Shown here in pieces: positions 28,093 through 37,791 of a stretch of 64,000 nucleotides of DNA. Position 1 is the stretch's first letter. Each line of letters begins with the position of its first letter. This DNA is from Serratia quinivorans (GTDB taxonomy: Bacteria > Pseudomonadota > Gammaproteobacteria > Enterobacterales > Enterobacteriaceae): NCBI GenBank assembly GCA_900457075.1, contig UGYN01000002.1, positions 2,728,001 to 2,792,000 on the forward strand. Reading direction: 5' to 3'. The translations under genes were made by a program, and so were the position numbers. The notes beneath the pieces were generated by a model. It saw only the letters and a program-made list of their open reading frames with translations, was not told the origin of the DNA and ran no database searches.

Positions 28093-30924
28093 TTACTTCT
28101 TCTTCAGTAACGGCTTAAGGAAGCGCGCGGTATGCGAAGCTTCGCAGTTGGCCACGGTTTCCGGCGTGCCGGCCACCAGGATTTCACCGCCGCCGCTGCC
28201 GCCTTCCGGCCCCAGGTCGACGATCCAGTCCGCGGTTTTAATCACGTCCAGATTGTGCTCAATCACCACGATGGTATTGCCCTGGTCGCGCAGCTGATGC
28301 AGCACCGCCAGCAGTTGCTGGATATCGGCGAAGTGCAGACCGGTGGTCGGCTCATCCAGGATATACAGCGTTTGGCCGGTACCGCGTTTCGACAGCTCAC
28401 GTGCCAGCTTGACGCGTTGCGCCTCGCCGCCGGACAGCGTGGTGGCCGACTGACCGAGACGGATGTACGACAGGCCCACTTCCATCAAGGTTTGCAGTTT
28501 GCGCGCCAATGCCGGCACTGCGTCGAAGAATTCACGCGCCTCTTCGATGGTCATCTCCAGCACTTCGTGAATGCTTTTGCCTTTGTACTTCACTTCCAGC
28601 GTTTCGCGGTTATAGCGCTTGCCTTTACAGTGGTCGCACGGCACGTAGATATCCGGCAGGAAGTGCATTTCCACCTTGATCACGCCGTCGCCCTGACAGG
28701 CTTCGCAGCGGCCGCCCTTGACGTTAAAACTGAAGCGGCCTGGGTTGTAGCCACGACTACGCGACTCAGGCACGCCGGCGAACAGTTCACGCACCGGAGT
28801 GAAGATGCCGGTGTAGGTCGCCGGGTTAGAACGTGGAGTCCGACCGATCGGGCTTTGATCGATGTCGATCACCTTGTCGAAATGCTCCAGACCGGTCACT
28901 TCGCGGAAAGGTGCCGGTTCGGCCAGGGTGGCGCCGTTGAGCTGGCGCTGGGCGATTGGGAACAGCGTGTCGTTGATCAGCGTTGACTTGCCCGAGCCGG
29001 AAACCCCGGTAATACAGGTGAACAGCCCCACCGGCAGCGTCAGCGTCACGTCTTTCAGGTTGTTGCCGCGTGCGCCGCTCAGTTTCAGCACCTTGGTCGG
29101 GTCCGCCGGGACGCGCTGCTCAGGAATGGCAATTCCACGTTTGCCGCTGAGGAACTGGCCGGTCAGTGATTCCGGCTGCGCCATGATGTCTTCGACGGTA
29201 CCTTCTGCCACCACCTGGCCGCCATGCACCCCGGCACCGGGGCCGATGTCGATCACGTGATCGGCGGCGCGGATGGCGTCTTCGTCATGCTCAACCACGA
29301 TCACCGTGTTACCCAGGTTGCGCAGGTGGATCAGCGTTTCCAGCAGGCGTTCGTTGTCGCGCTGATGAAGGCCGATTGACGGCTCGTCCAGTACGTACAT
29401 TACGCCCACCAAACCGGCGCCAATTTGGCTGGCCAGACGGATACGCTGTGCCTCACCGCCGGACAGGGTTTCCGCCGAGCGCGACAGCGACAGGTAGTTC
29501 AGGCCGACGTTCACCAGGAACTTCAGGCGATCGCCAATTTCTTTCAGCACTTTCTCGGCAATCTGGGCGCGTTGGCCGCTGAGCTTCATGTTCTGGAAGA
29601 AGCTCATGGCGTGGCCGATGCTCAGATCGGAGATTTCCGGCAGCGTGGTGTCTTCAACGAACACGTTGCGCGCTTCTTCACGCAGGCGCGTGCCGTGGCA
29701 CGAGGCGCAAGGACGGTTGCTGATAAACTTGGCCAGCTCTTCGCGTACCGCGCTCGATTCGGTTTCTTTATAGCGGCGTTCCATATTGTGCAGCACGCCT
29801 TCGAACGGATGGCGGCGCACGGTGGTATCACCGCGATCGTTGATATATTTGAATTCGATGGTCTCTTTGCCGGAACCGCTGAGCACCGCTTTCTGCACGT
29901 TGGCATCCAGGCTGTTGAACGGCGCTTCGACGTCAAACGCGTAATGCTCCGACAACGAGCGCAGCATCTGGAAGTAATAGAAGTTACGGCGATCCCAGCC
30001 GCGGATCGCGCCGCCGGCCAGCGAAAGCTCAGGGTTCTGTACCACACGTTCCGGATCGAAGAACTGCTGCACGCCCAGTCCGTCACAGGTCGGGCAGGCA
30101 CCGGCCGGGTTGTTGAACGAGAACAGCCGTGGTTCCAGCTCGCGCATGCTGTAGCCGCAGATGGGGCAGGCGAAGTTGGCGGAGAACAGCAGCTCATCGG
30201 CCTTCTCGTCGTCCATGTCGGCGACGACGGCCGTGCCGCCGGACAGCTCCAGCGCGGTCTCGAACGATTCCGCCAGACGCTGCGACATATCGTCACGCAC
30301 CTTGAAGCGATCGACCACCACTTCGATAGTGTGCTTCTTCTGCAGCTCCAATTTTGGCGGATCGGAAAGATCGCAGACTTCACCGTCGATACGCGCACGG
30401 ATATAGCCCTGGGTGGCCAGATTTTCCAGCGTTTTGGTGTGCTCGCCCTTGCGATCTTTTACCACTGGTGCCAGCAGCATCAGGCGTTTGCCTTCCGGCT
30501 GGTTGAGCACGTTGTCCACCATTTGGCTGACGGTTTGCGCCGCCAGCGGCACATGGTGCTCCGGGCAGCGCGGTTCGCCGACGCGGGCAAACAACAGGCG
30601 CAGGTAATCGTGGATCTCGGTAATGGTGCCGACCGTGGATCGCGGGTTATGTGAGGTCGATTTCTGCTCGATGGAGATCGCCGGAGACAGGCCTTCAATG
30701 TGGTCGACGTCCGGTTTTTCCATCAGCGAGAGGAACTGGCGTGCATAGGCGGAGAGCGACTCGACGTAGCGACGCTGCCCTTCGGCATACAGAGTATCAA
30801 AAGCCAGCGAGGACTTGCCTGAACCGGATAAACCGGTGACGACGATCAGCTTGTCACGCGGGATAATCAGGTTGATGTTTTTGAGATTATGGGTCCGAGC
30901 ACCACGAACTTCGATATTGTCCAT
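28093..30924 (-). CDS. uvrA: UvrA, excinuclease ABC subunit A
   Basis: 943 residues (E. coli 940). ABC-type ATPase dimer that finds bulky DNA lesions and loads UvrB. Both Walker A motifs are intact ([12 protein letters not shown] near residue 31, [12 protein letters not shown] near 640), as are the two LSGGEAQR signatures and the zinc-binding CEAC...CDHC. Divergent from ssb with one LexA box in the 277-base gap, as in E. coli. Confidence 0.98.
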   Translation of the reverse strand: MDNIEVRGARTHNLKNINLIIPRDKLIVVTGLSGSGKSSLAFDTLYAEGQRRYVESLSAYARQFLSLMEKPDVDHIEGLSPAISIEQKSTSHNPRSTVGTITEIHDYLRLLFARVGEPRCPEHHVPLAAQTVSQMVDNVLNQPEGKRLMLLAPVVKDRKGEHTKTLENLATQGYIRARIDGEVCDLSDPPKLELQKKHTIEVVVDRFKVRDDMSQRLAESFETALELSGGTAVVADMDDEKADELLFSANFACPICGYSMRELEPRLFSFNNPAGACPTCDGLGVQQFFDPERVVQNPELSLAGGAIRGWDRRNFYYFQMLRSLSEHYAFDVEAPFNSLDANVQKAVLSGSGKETIEFKYINDRGDTTVRRHPFEGVLHNMERRYKETESSAVREELAKFISNRPCASCHGTRLREEARNVFVEDTTLPEISDLSIGHAMSFFQNMKLSGQRAQIAEKVLKEIGDRLKFLVNVGLNYLSLSRSAETLSGGEAQRIRLASQIGAGLVGVMYVLDEPSIGLHQRDNERLLETLIHLRNLGNTVIVVEHDEDAIRAADHVIDIGPGAGVHGGQVVAEGTVEDIMAQPESLTGQFLSGKRGIAIPEQRVPADPTKVLKLSGARGNNLKDVTLTLPVGLFTCITGVSGSGKSTLINDTLFPIAQRQLNGATLAEPAPFREVTGLEHFDKVIDIDQSPIGRTPRSNPATYTGIFTPVRELFAGVPESRSRGYNPGRFSFNVKGGRCEACQGDGVIKVEMHFLPDIYVPCDHCKGKRYNRETLEVKYKGKSIHEVLEMTIEEAREFFDAVPALARKLQTLMEVGLSYIRLGQSATTLSGGEAQRVKLARELSKRGTGQTLYILDEPTTGLHFADIQQLLAVLHQLRDQGNTIVVIEHNLDVIKTADWIVDLGPEGGSGGGEILVAGTPETVANCEASHTARFLKPLLKKK

Positions 30925-31046
30925 TTACACTTCCCGTCTTGATGATACACCGCGCCTGTCTGGGTGATTTACGGACGATTTTGTGATCGAACGCGCAAAA
31001 AACCGGCACAGCCAGTACGAAACGCATAATTATGACACAAAAAAAC

Positions 31047-31062
31047 CTGAATGAATATCCAG
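31047..31062. promoter_or_regulatory. LexA box between uvrA and ssb
   Basis: CTGAATGAATATCCAG fits CTG-N10-CAG. It lies 122 bases upstream of uvrA and 139 upstream of ssb. In E. coli a single LexA site in this gap controls uvrA and one ssb promoter. Confidence 0.9.
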
Positions 31063-31201
31063 TATACGAATGCAACAAGGTCGATCGGAACGACAATTCT
31101 GGAATAGAATACGCAGTTATCAACACGGGTGTCGTTTCGGGCTGAGCGTGTTAAACTTACTCGTTTATACTGTGTAAAAATCAATCTTCAGGAGAGTTCT
31201 C

Positions 31202-31738
31202 ATGGCCAGCAGAGGCGTAAACAAAGTAATTCTGGTCGGGAATCTGGGCCAAGACCCAGAAGTCCGTTACATGCCGAATGGCGGCGCAGTGGCCAACATT
31301 ACCCTGGCGACCTCCGAAAGCTGGCGTGACAAGGCGACTGGCGAGCAGAAAGAAAAGACCGAGTGGCACCGCGTTGTGCTGTTCGGCAAGCTGGCTGAAG
31401 TGGCGGGCGAATATCTGCGTAAAGGTTCCCAGGTGTATATCGAGGGCGCTCTGCAAACCCGTAAGTGGACCGATCAGGCTGGCGTTGAAAAATACACCAC
31501 CGAGATCGTTGTAAACGTGGGCGGCACCATGCAGATGCTGGGCGGCCGTCAAGGCGGCGGTGCACCTGCAGGCGGTGGTCAGGCTTCCGGTGGTCAGGGC
31601 GGTTGGGGTCAGCCTCAACAGCCGCAAGGCGGCAACCAGTTCAGCGGTGGCCAGCAGGCTCGCCCAGCGCAAAACAATGCGCCGGCAGCCAGCAGCAACG
31701 AACCGCCAATGGACTTCGACGACGATATTCCTTTCTGA
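31202..31738 (+). CDS. ssb: SSB single-stranded DNA-binding protein
   Basis: 178 residues, E. coli length. OB fold in residues 1-112 ([22 protein letters not shown]), a Gly/Gln-rich linker (about 113-165), and the acidic tip MDFDDDIPF that recruits repair and replication partners. AGGAGAG precedes the ATG. Terminator follows directly. Confidence 0.99.
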   Translation: MASRGVNKVILVGNLGQDPEVRYMPNGGAVANITLATSESWRDKATGEQKEKTEWHRVVLFGKLAEVAGEYLRKGSQVYIEGALQTRKWTDQAGVEKYTTEIVVNVGGTMQMLGGRQGGGAPAGGGQASGGQGGWGQPQQPQGGNQFSGGQQARPAQNNAPAASSNEPPMDFDDDIPF

Positions 31739-31761
31739 TATCAGGTTGTCTAAAGCCGATG

Positions 31762-31786
31762 AAAAAGCCCCGAAAGGGGCTTTTTT
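31762..31786 (+). terminator. ssb terminator
   Basis: AAAAAGCCCC-GAAA-GGGGCTTTTTT, a strong stem with a GNRA-type loop and T-run. Confidence 0.94.
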
Positions 31787-31816
31787 GTTTCTGAAGGAGG
31801 CTGCTTCACGCCAAAC

Positions 31817-33367
31817 TCACTGCCCGACTGGGGCTTGTTGCGGCTTCTCTGCTGCTGGCGCACTTTTGGATTGGTCCATGGCCTGCTGCTTGCGAGTTCG
31901 CTGATCCATGATCAGCCGATAAGCGACGTAGTATTTGTAGATATTGCTGACATAGGTCACCGTCTCGGCCCCAATCCGTTCGGCGGCCAGGTATTCCACA
32001 TTGCCAAACCAGATATTGGGGTTAAAGCCACGTTTCTCCGTTTCCGCTCGCAAACGAGCGATGCGGGCTGGGCCTGCGTTGTAAGAGGCGAATGAGAACA
32101 GCACTTTGTCGAGGGGCGTCATCGGCTCGTCTGCGTAGTAGCGGTCAATCATCCAGCGCATGTATTTCACCCCGGCATTGATATTGGGATCCAGTTTGCG
32201 GATGTCGCCGACATTCAGCTCTTTTCCGGTGCCCGGCATCACTTGCATAATACCGATAGCACCCACCGGGCTGCGGACCGACTGGTTGAGGCGCGACTCC
32301 TGATACCCCTGGGCCACCATCAGTAGCCAGTCTACGTTATAGCGATCGCCATATTTCCTGAACACGTCCACCATCGCCAGAAATTTGGCGCGCTCTTTCT
32401 CCGAGGCCGCGTTTTTGACATATTTGGCATTTTTCAGGTAGCGCAACAAAAGGGTGTTACCCAACTTGCTGCCCTGGCGATTCTTCTCTACGAAGCCGTT
32501 GAGCAAAGCGAGTAACTGCGGGTTATCCTTGCGCACCGCCCAGGCGATGTCGGCATCGTCACGCAGCACCACATTTTCGTGTATCTGAATTTTAGGGAAA
32601 ACCTGTTTCCAGAACAGAGCCTTATGGCGATCAACCACGATAAGTGGAATGAGGCCGGCACTCAGCATCTCGATCAGATCCTCATCCTCGAGCGCTTCGG
32701 GGGCTGTCTCCAGGATAACGGGAGGACGTGATTCCTGGGCAAAGCGCTTATTCAGGGCCACCAGACTTTCGTGATAGCTCGATGAGAGGCGCACGAATAC
32801 CGTTTTTCCGGAAAGTTGTTCCAGGTTTTCCACTTTGGGTGAGGAGGGGCCAGAAATCAGCAGTTCCTTCACTTTCGGATAAAGAGCGGTGGTGAACGTC
32901 ACTTGCTCCTGACGCGCCGGGGTAATGGTGAGGTTGGAGGCCGCAATGTCGCCCCGGCCTTCATTGAGGGCATTGAGTAACTGGTCACGAGCTACCGGCA
33001 CGAAGATGACGCGCACCTTAAGATGGCGCTGTTTGAGCTTTTTATCCTTCATCAACTTGAGATTAAGGTCGTGCTCGAACTCCATAAATATGTCATGGGT
33101 GGCTCCGCGCTGGGTGCCCTTGGTGATAAAGAAAAAGGTTTTGCTGTAAGTCGTCAATACCCGAATCACCCGTCGGTCGAGCATGCCTGGCAAATCCCCC
33201 AGCCAGGGGCGCATGATGTCGTCCATATTGACCTGGAGCGTCTCTGGTTCTTCCTGATCCTGCGTCTTGTCCTTCATTGGGGCCGCATATACGGAACCGG
33301 TGAACAGCAGGGCTGTGAGACACGCCAGGCAGGCGACTAGCAATCTTTGGGAAGAGGTGGCATTCAT
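31817..33367 (-). CDS. Lytic murein transglycosylase with N-terminal solute-binding-like domain (MltF architecture)
   Basis: 516 residues from ATG 33367, which has GGAG 8 bases upstream; GTG at 33376 is the alternative. Signal peptide about residues 1-28, then a SBP_bac_3-like domain (about 65-300: VIRVLTTYSKTFFF, RGDIAASNLTITPARQEQVTFT), then an SLT goose-lysozyme-like domain with catalytic Glu357 (QGYQESRLNQ), GAIGIMQVMPGTGKEL and FASYNAGPARI. It cleaves glycan strands in the periplasm. It differs clearly from E. coli MltF in sequence, so this is a relative rather than the orthologue. It ends convergent to ssb. Confidence 0.88.
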   Translation of the reverse strand: MNATSSQRLLVACLACLTALLFTGSVYAAPMKDKTQDQEEPETLQVNMDDIMRPWLGDLPGMLDRRVIRVLTTYSKTFFFITKGTQRGATHDIFMEFEHDLNLKLMKDKKLKQRHLKVRVIFVPVARDQLLNALNEGRGDIAASNLTITPARQEQVTFTTALYPKVKELLISGPSSPKVENLEQLSGKTVFVRLSSSYHESLVALNKRFAQESRPPVILETAPEALEDEDLIEMLSAGLIPLIVVDRHKALFWKQVFPKIQIHENVVLRDDADIAWAVRKDNPQLLALLNGFVEKNRQGSKLGNTLLLRYLKNAKYVKNAASEKERAKFLAMVDVFRKYGDRYNVDWLLMVAQGYQESRLNQSVRSPVGAIGIMQVMPGTGKELNVGDIRKLDPNINAGVKYMRWMIDRYYADEPMTPLDKVLFSFASYNAGPARIARLRAETEKRGFNPNIWFGNVEYLAAERIGAETVTYVSNIYKYYVAYRLIMDQRTRKQQAMDQSKSAPAAEKPQQAPVGQ

Positions 33368-33410
33368 GGAAGACACTCCGAATGGTGCGTCTTCTCATTG
33401 TAGTCAAACT

Positions 33411-33624
33411 AAAAAAGCCCCGAGAGGGCAATGCTGGTCAGTTAAGGTGATATTGTTCCCTCTCCTTTGGGAGAGGGTTAGGGTGAGGGGATACATACCA
33501 ACGCGAAAGCCCCTCACCCCGGCCCTCTCCCTCGGGAGAGGGGGACGCCCACTTAAACAACGTCGTACATCCTTATTCAGAACTTTGCTTAACTGAACGG
33601 CATTACCCGAGAGGGGCTTTTTGT
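33411..33624. repeat. Composite inverted-repeat element with internal REP-like palindromes
   Basis: The outer 35-bp arms (33412-33446 and 33588-33622) are inverted copies matching at 28 of 35 positions: AAAAAGCCCC, four bases, GGG, AATGC, TCAGTTAAG. Between them, 33458-33543 holds CCCTCTCC-tttg-GGAGAGGG, TTAGGGTGAGGGG, then the inverted CCCCTCACCC...CCCTCTCCC-tc-GGGAGAGGG. It fills the whole gap between the transglycosylase and the SDR gene and has no credible ORF. The arm ends can form terminators for both neighbours. Confidence 0.8.
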
Positions 33625-33637
33625 TTTTCTGGGAAGA

Positions 33638-34387
33638 TTAAGCCGAGAAGCCGCCGTCGATGCTCAGGCTGGCACCGGTGATATATCCCGCCTCGGGGCC
33701 AACCAGATAGGCGACGAAGCTGGCGATCTCTTCGTCCTTGCCGTAACGACCGATCGCCATCATCCCTTTCAACTGCTCGGCGAAATCGCTGTTGTCCGGG
33801 TTCATATCGGTATCTACCGGGCCGGGCTGCACGTTGTTGACGGTAATGCCGCGTGGGCCGAGATCGCGTGCCATGCCTTTGGTCAGGCCGACCAGCGCAG
33901 ATTTACTCATCGCATATACCGCGCCGCCGGCAAATGGCATACGTTCGGCGTTGGTGCTGCCAATATTGATGATGCGACCGCCATCATTCATATGACGCGC
34001 GGCTTCCTGACTGGCGACAAATACGCTGCGGACGTTCACCGCCAGCGTGCGGTCCAGATCTTCCAGCGGCAGTTCTTCGGTGCTGCCCATCGCCAGCACA
34101 CCGGCGTTGTTCACCAAAATATCCAGATTGCCCAGGCTGTTTACTGCCTGGCGCACCGCCTGTTGCAGCGCTGTTGCATCGGCACTGTCGGCCTTGATCG
34201 CCAGCGCCTTGCCGCCGGCAGCAGTGATTTCACTCACCACCGCATCGGCTTTGTCGGCAGAGGCGACGTAGGTTAATGCCACAGCGGCACCTTCGCGCGC
34301 CAGGCGTGTGGCGATGGCGGCACCGATGCCGCGTGAACCGCCCTGAATGAATGCGACTTTGCCTTGCAGAGAGAGAGTTGCGGACAT
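33638..34387 (-). CDS. Short-chain dehydrogenase/reductase
   Basis: 249 residues. Classical SDR: cofactor motif GGSRGIGAAIA (TGxxxGxG type with Gln-Gly-Gly at the start), NNAG at about residue 92, Ser in NIGSTNAERMP, catalytic YAMSK, and TGASLSIDGGFSA at the end. Related to 3-oxoacyl-ACP reductases and E. coli BdcA; substrate unknown. Divergent from a LysR-type regulator, which probably controls it. Confidence 0.9.
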   Translation of the reverse strand: MSATLSLQGKVAFIQGGSRGIGAAIATRLAREGAAVALTYVASADKADAVVSEITAAGGKALAIKADSADATALQQAVRQAVNSLGNLDILVNNAGVLAMGSTEELPLEDLDRTLAVNVRSVFVASQEAARHMNDGGRIINIGSTNAERMPFAGGAVYAMSKSALVGLTKGMARDLGPRGITVNNVQPGPVDTDMNPDNSDFAEQLKGMMAIGRYGKDEEIASFVAYLVGPEAGYITGASLSIDGGFSA

Positions 34388-34517
34388 GATGTTTCTCCAG
34401 AGTGTGATTTGGTTAATAAAGCTACCGGTTCAGTATCGGAGAAACGCGGATCGGTAACTAGCCACAAAGAGCTATAATCAGCTTAAACCATTGGTTTGAA
34501 ATCGTCGGAGAAAAATC

Positions 34518-35435
34518 ATGCTCGGCCATCTGGAATGTTTTGTCAGCAGCGCAGAGAGCGGCAGTTTTTCCGCCGCCGGCCGCAAGTTGGGGATCAGTTC
34601 TGCCGCAGTGGGAAAGAACGTCACCAAACTGGAGTCGTTGGTGGGCGTGCGACTATTCCAGCGCAATACGCGTAAATTGACGCTGACCGAAGAGGGCGAA
34701 CGTTTTTTGCAGGAGGTCAGCGGCGGCTTGCTGTCGATCCAGTGTGCATTGAAAAGTTTGAGCAGCAGTGGTGGGGTTGCTGCGGGAACCTTAAAGGTCA
34801 GCATGGGTACCGCTTTTGGCCTGCATTTTGTGCTGCCGATGTTGCCGGACTTTCTGGCACGTTATCCGTCGATTGTTCCAGACTGGCATTTTGATAACCG
34901 TCAGGTGGATTTGATTGGCGAGCATTTCGATGCGGCAATGGGAGGCGGTATCGAACTGGCGCAGGGGATGATCGCCCGCGAACTGGCACCGGCACACGGC
35001 GTGCTGGTGGCTTCGAGGCAGTATTTGCAACAGTACCCATCGCTCCAGCAGCCGGAACAGTTGGTGAGTCATGCGGGCATTTTTATTCGCTCACCGCAAA
35101 CCGGGCGAGTCCGCAACCTGCCGCTGCGCAATGCGGATAACGAGCAGCGAGCGCCGAGCATGACGATAAAAATGACGGTAAACGAGCCGGAAGCGGCGGC
35201 ACGGGCCGCGGAAATGGGTTTAGGCATTGCGCTGATCAGCATGCCGAACGCGTTACCTTATCTGGAGAGCGGCCGCCTGGTGCGAGTATTGCCAGGCTGG
35301 TATGTCGATCGCGGTAGTGTGCACCTGTACTTCCCCACCACCAAATTTCTGCCGACCAAAACCCGGGTGTTCGTCGATTACATCACCGAACAATTCCGCC
35401 TGCAGAAGCTGGCGGCTCGGTTTGACGCGCGCTAG
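34518..35435 (+). CDS. LysR-family transcriptional regulator
   Basis: 305 residues. N-terminal winged HTH (LECFVSSAESGSFSAAGRKLGISSAAVGKNVTKLESLVGVRLFQRNTRKLTLTEEG) of the CrgA/DsdC-unlike, YafC-type LysR group, then a substrate-binding domain (GTLKVSMGTAFGLHFVLPMLPDFL). Divergent from the SDR gene with a 130-base gap, the usual layout for a LysR regulator and its target. Confidence 0.92.
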   Translation: MLGHLECFVSSAESGSFSAAGRKLGISSAAVGKNVTKLESLVGVRLFQRNTRKLTLTEEGERFLQEVSGGLLSIQCALKSLSSSGGVAAGTLKVSMGTAFGLHFVLPMLPDFLARYPSIVPDWHFDNRQVDLIGEHFDAAMGGGIELAQGMIARELAPAHGVLVASRQYLQQYPSLQQPEQLVSHAGIFIRSPQTGRVRNLPLRNADNEQRAPSMTIKMTVNEPEAAARAAEMGLGIALISMPNALPYLESGRLVRVLPGWYVDRGSVHLYFPTTKFLPTKTRVFVDYITEQFRLQKLAARFDAR

Positions 35436-35441
35436 AAACGT

Positions 35442-35463
35442 GAAAAGCCCCTTGCGGGGCTTC
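35442..35463. terminator. Bidirectional terminator between LysR and DUF1471 genes
   Basis: AAGCCCC-TTGC-GGGGCTT, a 7-bp stem with A-run on the left, giving a T-run on the minus strand for the DUF1471 gene. Confidence 0.85.
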
Positions 35464-35491
35464 ATTCTTCCGTCAGTTTACTGTCTGACGA

Positions 35492-35752
35492 TCAGTTGAA
35501 GATTTCTGCGGTGCCGTACAGTTTGTTCTGGCCACCGGCGGAGATGATGCGGTAAGAGCTGGCGCCTGATGCTGCGGCTTTGTTGGCCAGTTCAGTTTCC
35601 AGCGCGCTCAGGTTAGAGGCACCGCTAACGGACACCACACCGATTTTCTGGGCGTCGGCAGCAGGTTGGCTGGTTGGCTGGTCGGCAGCAACGCTGGCGA
35701 AAGAGGCGGTAGTCAGCAGCAGAGCAGTAGCAAAAATTTTGATGTTTTTCAT
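35492..35752 (-). CDS. DUF1471 (YdgH/BhsA/McbA-like) periplasmic protein
   Basis: 86 residues with a signal peptide (MKNIKIFATALLLTTASFASVAA). The mature DUF1471 domain shows IGVVSVSGASNLSALETELANKAAASGASSYRIISAGGQNKLYGTAEIF. These small proteins are stress- and biofilm-related in enterobacteria; no precise function. The gene stands alone with its own terminator. Confidence 0.88.
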   Translation of the reverse strand: MKNIKIFATALLLTTASFASVAADQPTSQPAADAQKIGVVSVSGASNLSALETELANKAAASGASSYRIISAGGQNKLYGTAEIFN

Positions 35753-35963
35753 GATTCAATCCTCAGGGTATTTTTTAGGTGAGAGGTTGTTGCCTCTCGA
35801 TGTGGTAGATAATAGGCTGACGTGGCTGAATAGAAAATCGGAGAGTTTTGATAATCTTTATCAAATAAATTGACTTATTTTTGAGCGGTGCGGCTTGCGC
35901 TGGCGTGCTGGAAAAATCGCCACTACCCTTTGAGTAAGCAGAAACCTTAGAGGAGTAAACGGC

Positions 35964-36407
35964 ATGTCAGTCAACGCGTTTATCGGCAGTTGGTCATTGG
36001 TGTCTTCTGTCTTCAAAGGGGAAGACGGCAGAGTCAATCACCCGCTGGGCGAGCAGGTGCTGGGTCGCATTAACTACGAGCCCAATGGCACCATGGCGGC
36101 GCAGCTCTACAGCGCCACCCGGCCAAGCTTTGCCGCCGACGATCTGGCACAGGGCAGCGAACAGGAGCTCCGCGCCGCCTTTATCAACATGATTTGTTAT
36201 TTTGGTCGCTATCAGGTGGACGAGAGCGAGCAGCGGGTGGTGCATCAGGTCGAAGGCAGCTCGTTCCCCAATTGGATCGGCAGTCGACAGGTGCGCTTTT
36301 ATCATTTCTCCGGCGATTGTCTCGAGCTTCGTACGGTACCGCTGCAGTTTGGCAACGGCGTGCAGACAGGCGAATTGGTATGGCAACGGATAGGAGCGCC
36401 CTCATGA
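35964..36407 (+). CDS. Lipocalin-like domain protein
   Basis: 147 residues without signal peptide. Pattern FIGSWSLVSS ... GRINYEPNGTMAAQLYS ... FGRYQVDESEQRVVHQVEGSSFPNWIGSRQVRFYHFSGDCLEL fits the lipocalin-like (Lipocalin_5) family. Cytoplasmic, probable small-molecule binding barrel. AGAGGAG precedes the ATG, and the stop overlaps the GST start (ATGA), so the two are co-translated. Confidence 0.82.
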   Translation: MSVNAFIGSWSLVSSVFKGEDGRVNHPLGEQVLGRINYEPNGTMAAQLYSATRPSFAADDLAQGSEQELRAAFINMICYFGRYQVDESEQRVVHQVEGSSFPNWIGSRQVRFYHFSGDCLELRTVPLQFGNGVQTGELVWQRIGAPS

Positions 36408-37072
36408 TCATTGTTCACCATCTGAATAACTCGCGTTCGCAGCGTATCCTGTGGTTTTTGGAAGAGTTGAACGTGCCCTATCAGGTGCAGCGCTATCAGC
36501 GCGATCCGCAAACTATGTTGGCACCGCCGGAGTTAAAGAAAATTCATCCGTTGGGCAAGTCGCCGGTGATTGTTGATGGCGATCTGACGTTGGCGGAGTC
36601 CGGCGCCATTATTGAATACCTGCAGGAAGCCTACGACGCACAGGGGCAGTTTATTCCCACCGACTATCATGCCCGTCAGCAGTACCGGTATTGGTTACAT
36701 TATGCCGAAGGGTCGTTAATGCCATTGCTGGTGATGAAGCTGGTATTTAGCCGGTTGGGCCAGCCGCCGATCCCCTGGTTGCTGCGGCCGGTGGCGGGGG
36801 CGATTGGCAAAGGCGTGCAGCGTGAATATCTGGACAAACAGATCGCGCCACACTGTGATTATCTGGAACAGCACCTGAGCAAAAACACCTGGTTTGTCGG
36901 TAATGAATTCAGCGCGGCGGATATCCAGATGAGCTTCCCGCTGGAGGCGATGGCGTCACGTGGCGCACTGGACGGTTGCCCCAAGCTGCGCGGTTATCTA
37001 CAGCGCATTCATGCGCGTCCGGCCTACCAGCGGGCGCTGGAGCAGGGCGGGCCTTATGACCTGCTGAGCTGA
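36404..37072 (+). CDS. Glutathione S-transferase
   Basis: 222 residues from ATG 36404. N-terminal thioredoxin-like domain (MIIVHHLNNSRSQRILWFLEELNVPYQVQRYQ, with SRSQR as active-site region; LGKSPVIVDGDLTLAESGAIIEYL binds glutathione) and a helical C-terminal domain. Similar to fungal-type/YfcG-unrelated GSTs with Ser in the SRS motif. Detoxification is likely; the substrate is unknown. Overlaps the lipocalin-like gene by 4 bases. Confidence 0.9.
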   Translation: MIIVHHLNNSRSQRILWFLEELNVPYQVQRYQRDPQTMLAPPELKKIHPLGKSPVIVDGDLTLAESGAIIEYLQEAYDAQGQFIPTDYHARQQYRYWLHYAEGSLMPLLVMKLVFSRLGQPPIPWLLRPVAGAIGKGVQREYLDKQIAPHCDYLEQHLSKNTWFVGNEFSAADIQMSFPLEAMASRGALDGCPKLRGYLQRIHARPAYQRALEQGGPYDLLS

Positions 37073-37119
37073 GGCGATGGGCTATACTCGATGAGGTCAC
37101 CCTTCATCGGAGGTAGCCC

Positions 37120-37527
37120 ATGGCTACGCAAATCTTTGTTAACCTGCCGGTGGGCAATCTGCCCGCATCCATGACATTTTTCACCGAACTGGGCTTCAGC
37201 TTTAATCCCCGGTTTACCGATGATACCGCCGCTTGCATGGTAGTTAGCGACAGTATTTATGTGATGCTGCTGACCCACGACAAATTCAAAATGTTCACCC
37301 CGAATCCGATTGTCGATGCCAAAAAATCGACCGAGGTTTTGCTGTGTCTGTCGCAGCCCGATCGGGCGGCAGTGGATGCACTGGTGCGCAAGGCGATTGC
37401 TGCCGGCGGTAATACCTATAATCAGCCGCAGGATTACGGCTTTATGTACGGTCACGGCTTCCAGGATTTGGACGGTCATATCTGGGAACTGATGTACATG
37501 GACGAAAAGGCTGCGCAGGCCCAGTGA
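37120..37527 (+). CDS. VOC-family (glyoxalase/bleomycin resistance-like) protein
   Basis: 135 residues. MATQIFVNLPVGNLPASMTFFTELGFSFNPRF and GFMYGHGFQDLDGHIWELMYMD are typical of the vicinal-oxygen-chelate family with a final metal-binding Glu. AGGAGG-like SD (CGGAGG) before ATG. It lies 47 bases after the GST gene, in the same direction. Function unassigned; possibly thiol or electrophile detoxification with the GST. Confidence 0.88.
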   Translation: MATQIFVNLPVGNLPASMTFFTELGFSFNPRFTDDTAACMVVSDSIYVMLLTHDKFKMFTPNPIVDAKKSTEVLLCLSQPDRAAVDALVRKAIAAGGNTYNQPQDYGFMYGHGFQDLDGHIWELMYMDEKAAQAQ

Positions 37528-37535
37528 CCCTTTTT

Positions 37536-37556
37536 GCCCTCCGAATGGGGGGCTTT
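37536..37556 (+). terminator. Terminator after VOC gene
   Basis: GCCCTCC-GAAT-GGGGGGC, a 7-bp stem with one G-T pair, followed by TTTCCC, 8 bases past the stop. Confidence 0.75.
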
Positions 37557-37670
37557 CCCATCAGATTTCCCTATGTGACAAATACCGTATTTTCGATAAT
37601 GATGGGCCTCATTACTTTTCTGCATAAATTGCCGCGATCTTTGGTTGATCAGAGGGCATAGAAGGCTGGA

Positions 37671-37791
37671 TAATCGTTTGCCTTGAATAAACCACCATAA
37701 ATCACCCGCCTCACGCCATGAGAGTTAATCGTTTGCCTTAATCAGCGCCGCCAATGGGCGACGTGAGTGAAAGATCGAAAAGCAAACGATA
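37671..37791. promoter_or_regulatory. Repeated CGTTTGC sites upstream of ghxP
   Basis: TAATCGTTTGCCTT occurs twice exactly (37671-37684 and 37726-37739, 55 bases apart) and the inverted form AAGCAAACGATA once (37780-37791). GCAAACG/CGTTTGC is the half-site of the purine repressor operator, and ghxP is a purine permease, so PurR-type control is plausible. The full 16-bp PurR consensus is matched at only 10-11 positions. Confidence 0.5.

Noticed and set aside
29425..30654. Long 409-codon plus-strand frame opposite uvrA
   Set aside because: It is a shadow of the conserved uvrA frame, with no recognisable motifs and a composition typical of antisense frames.
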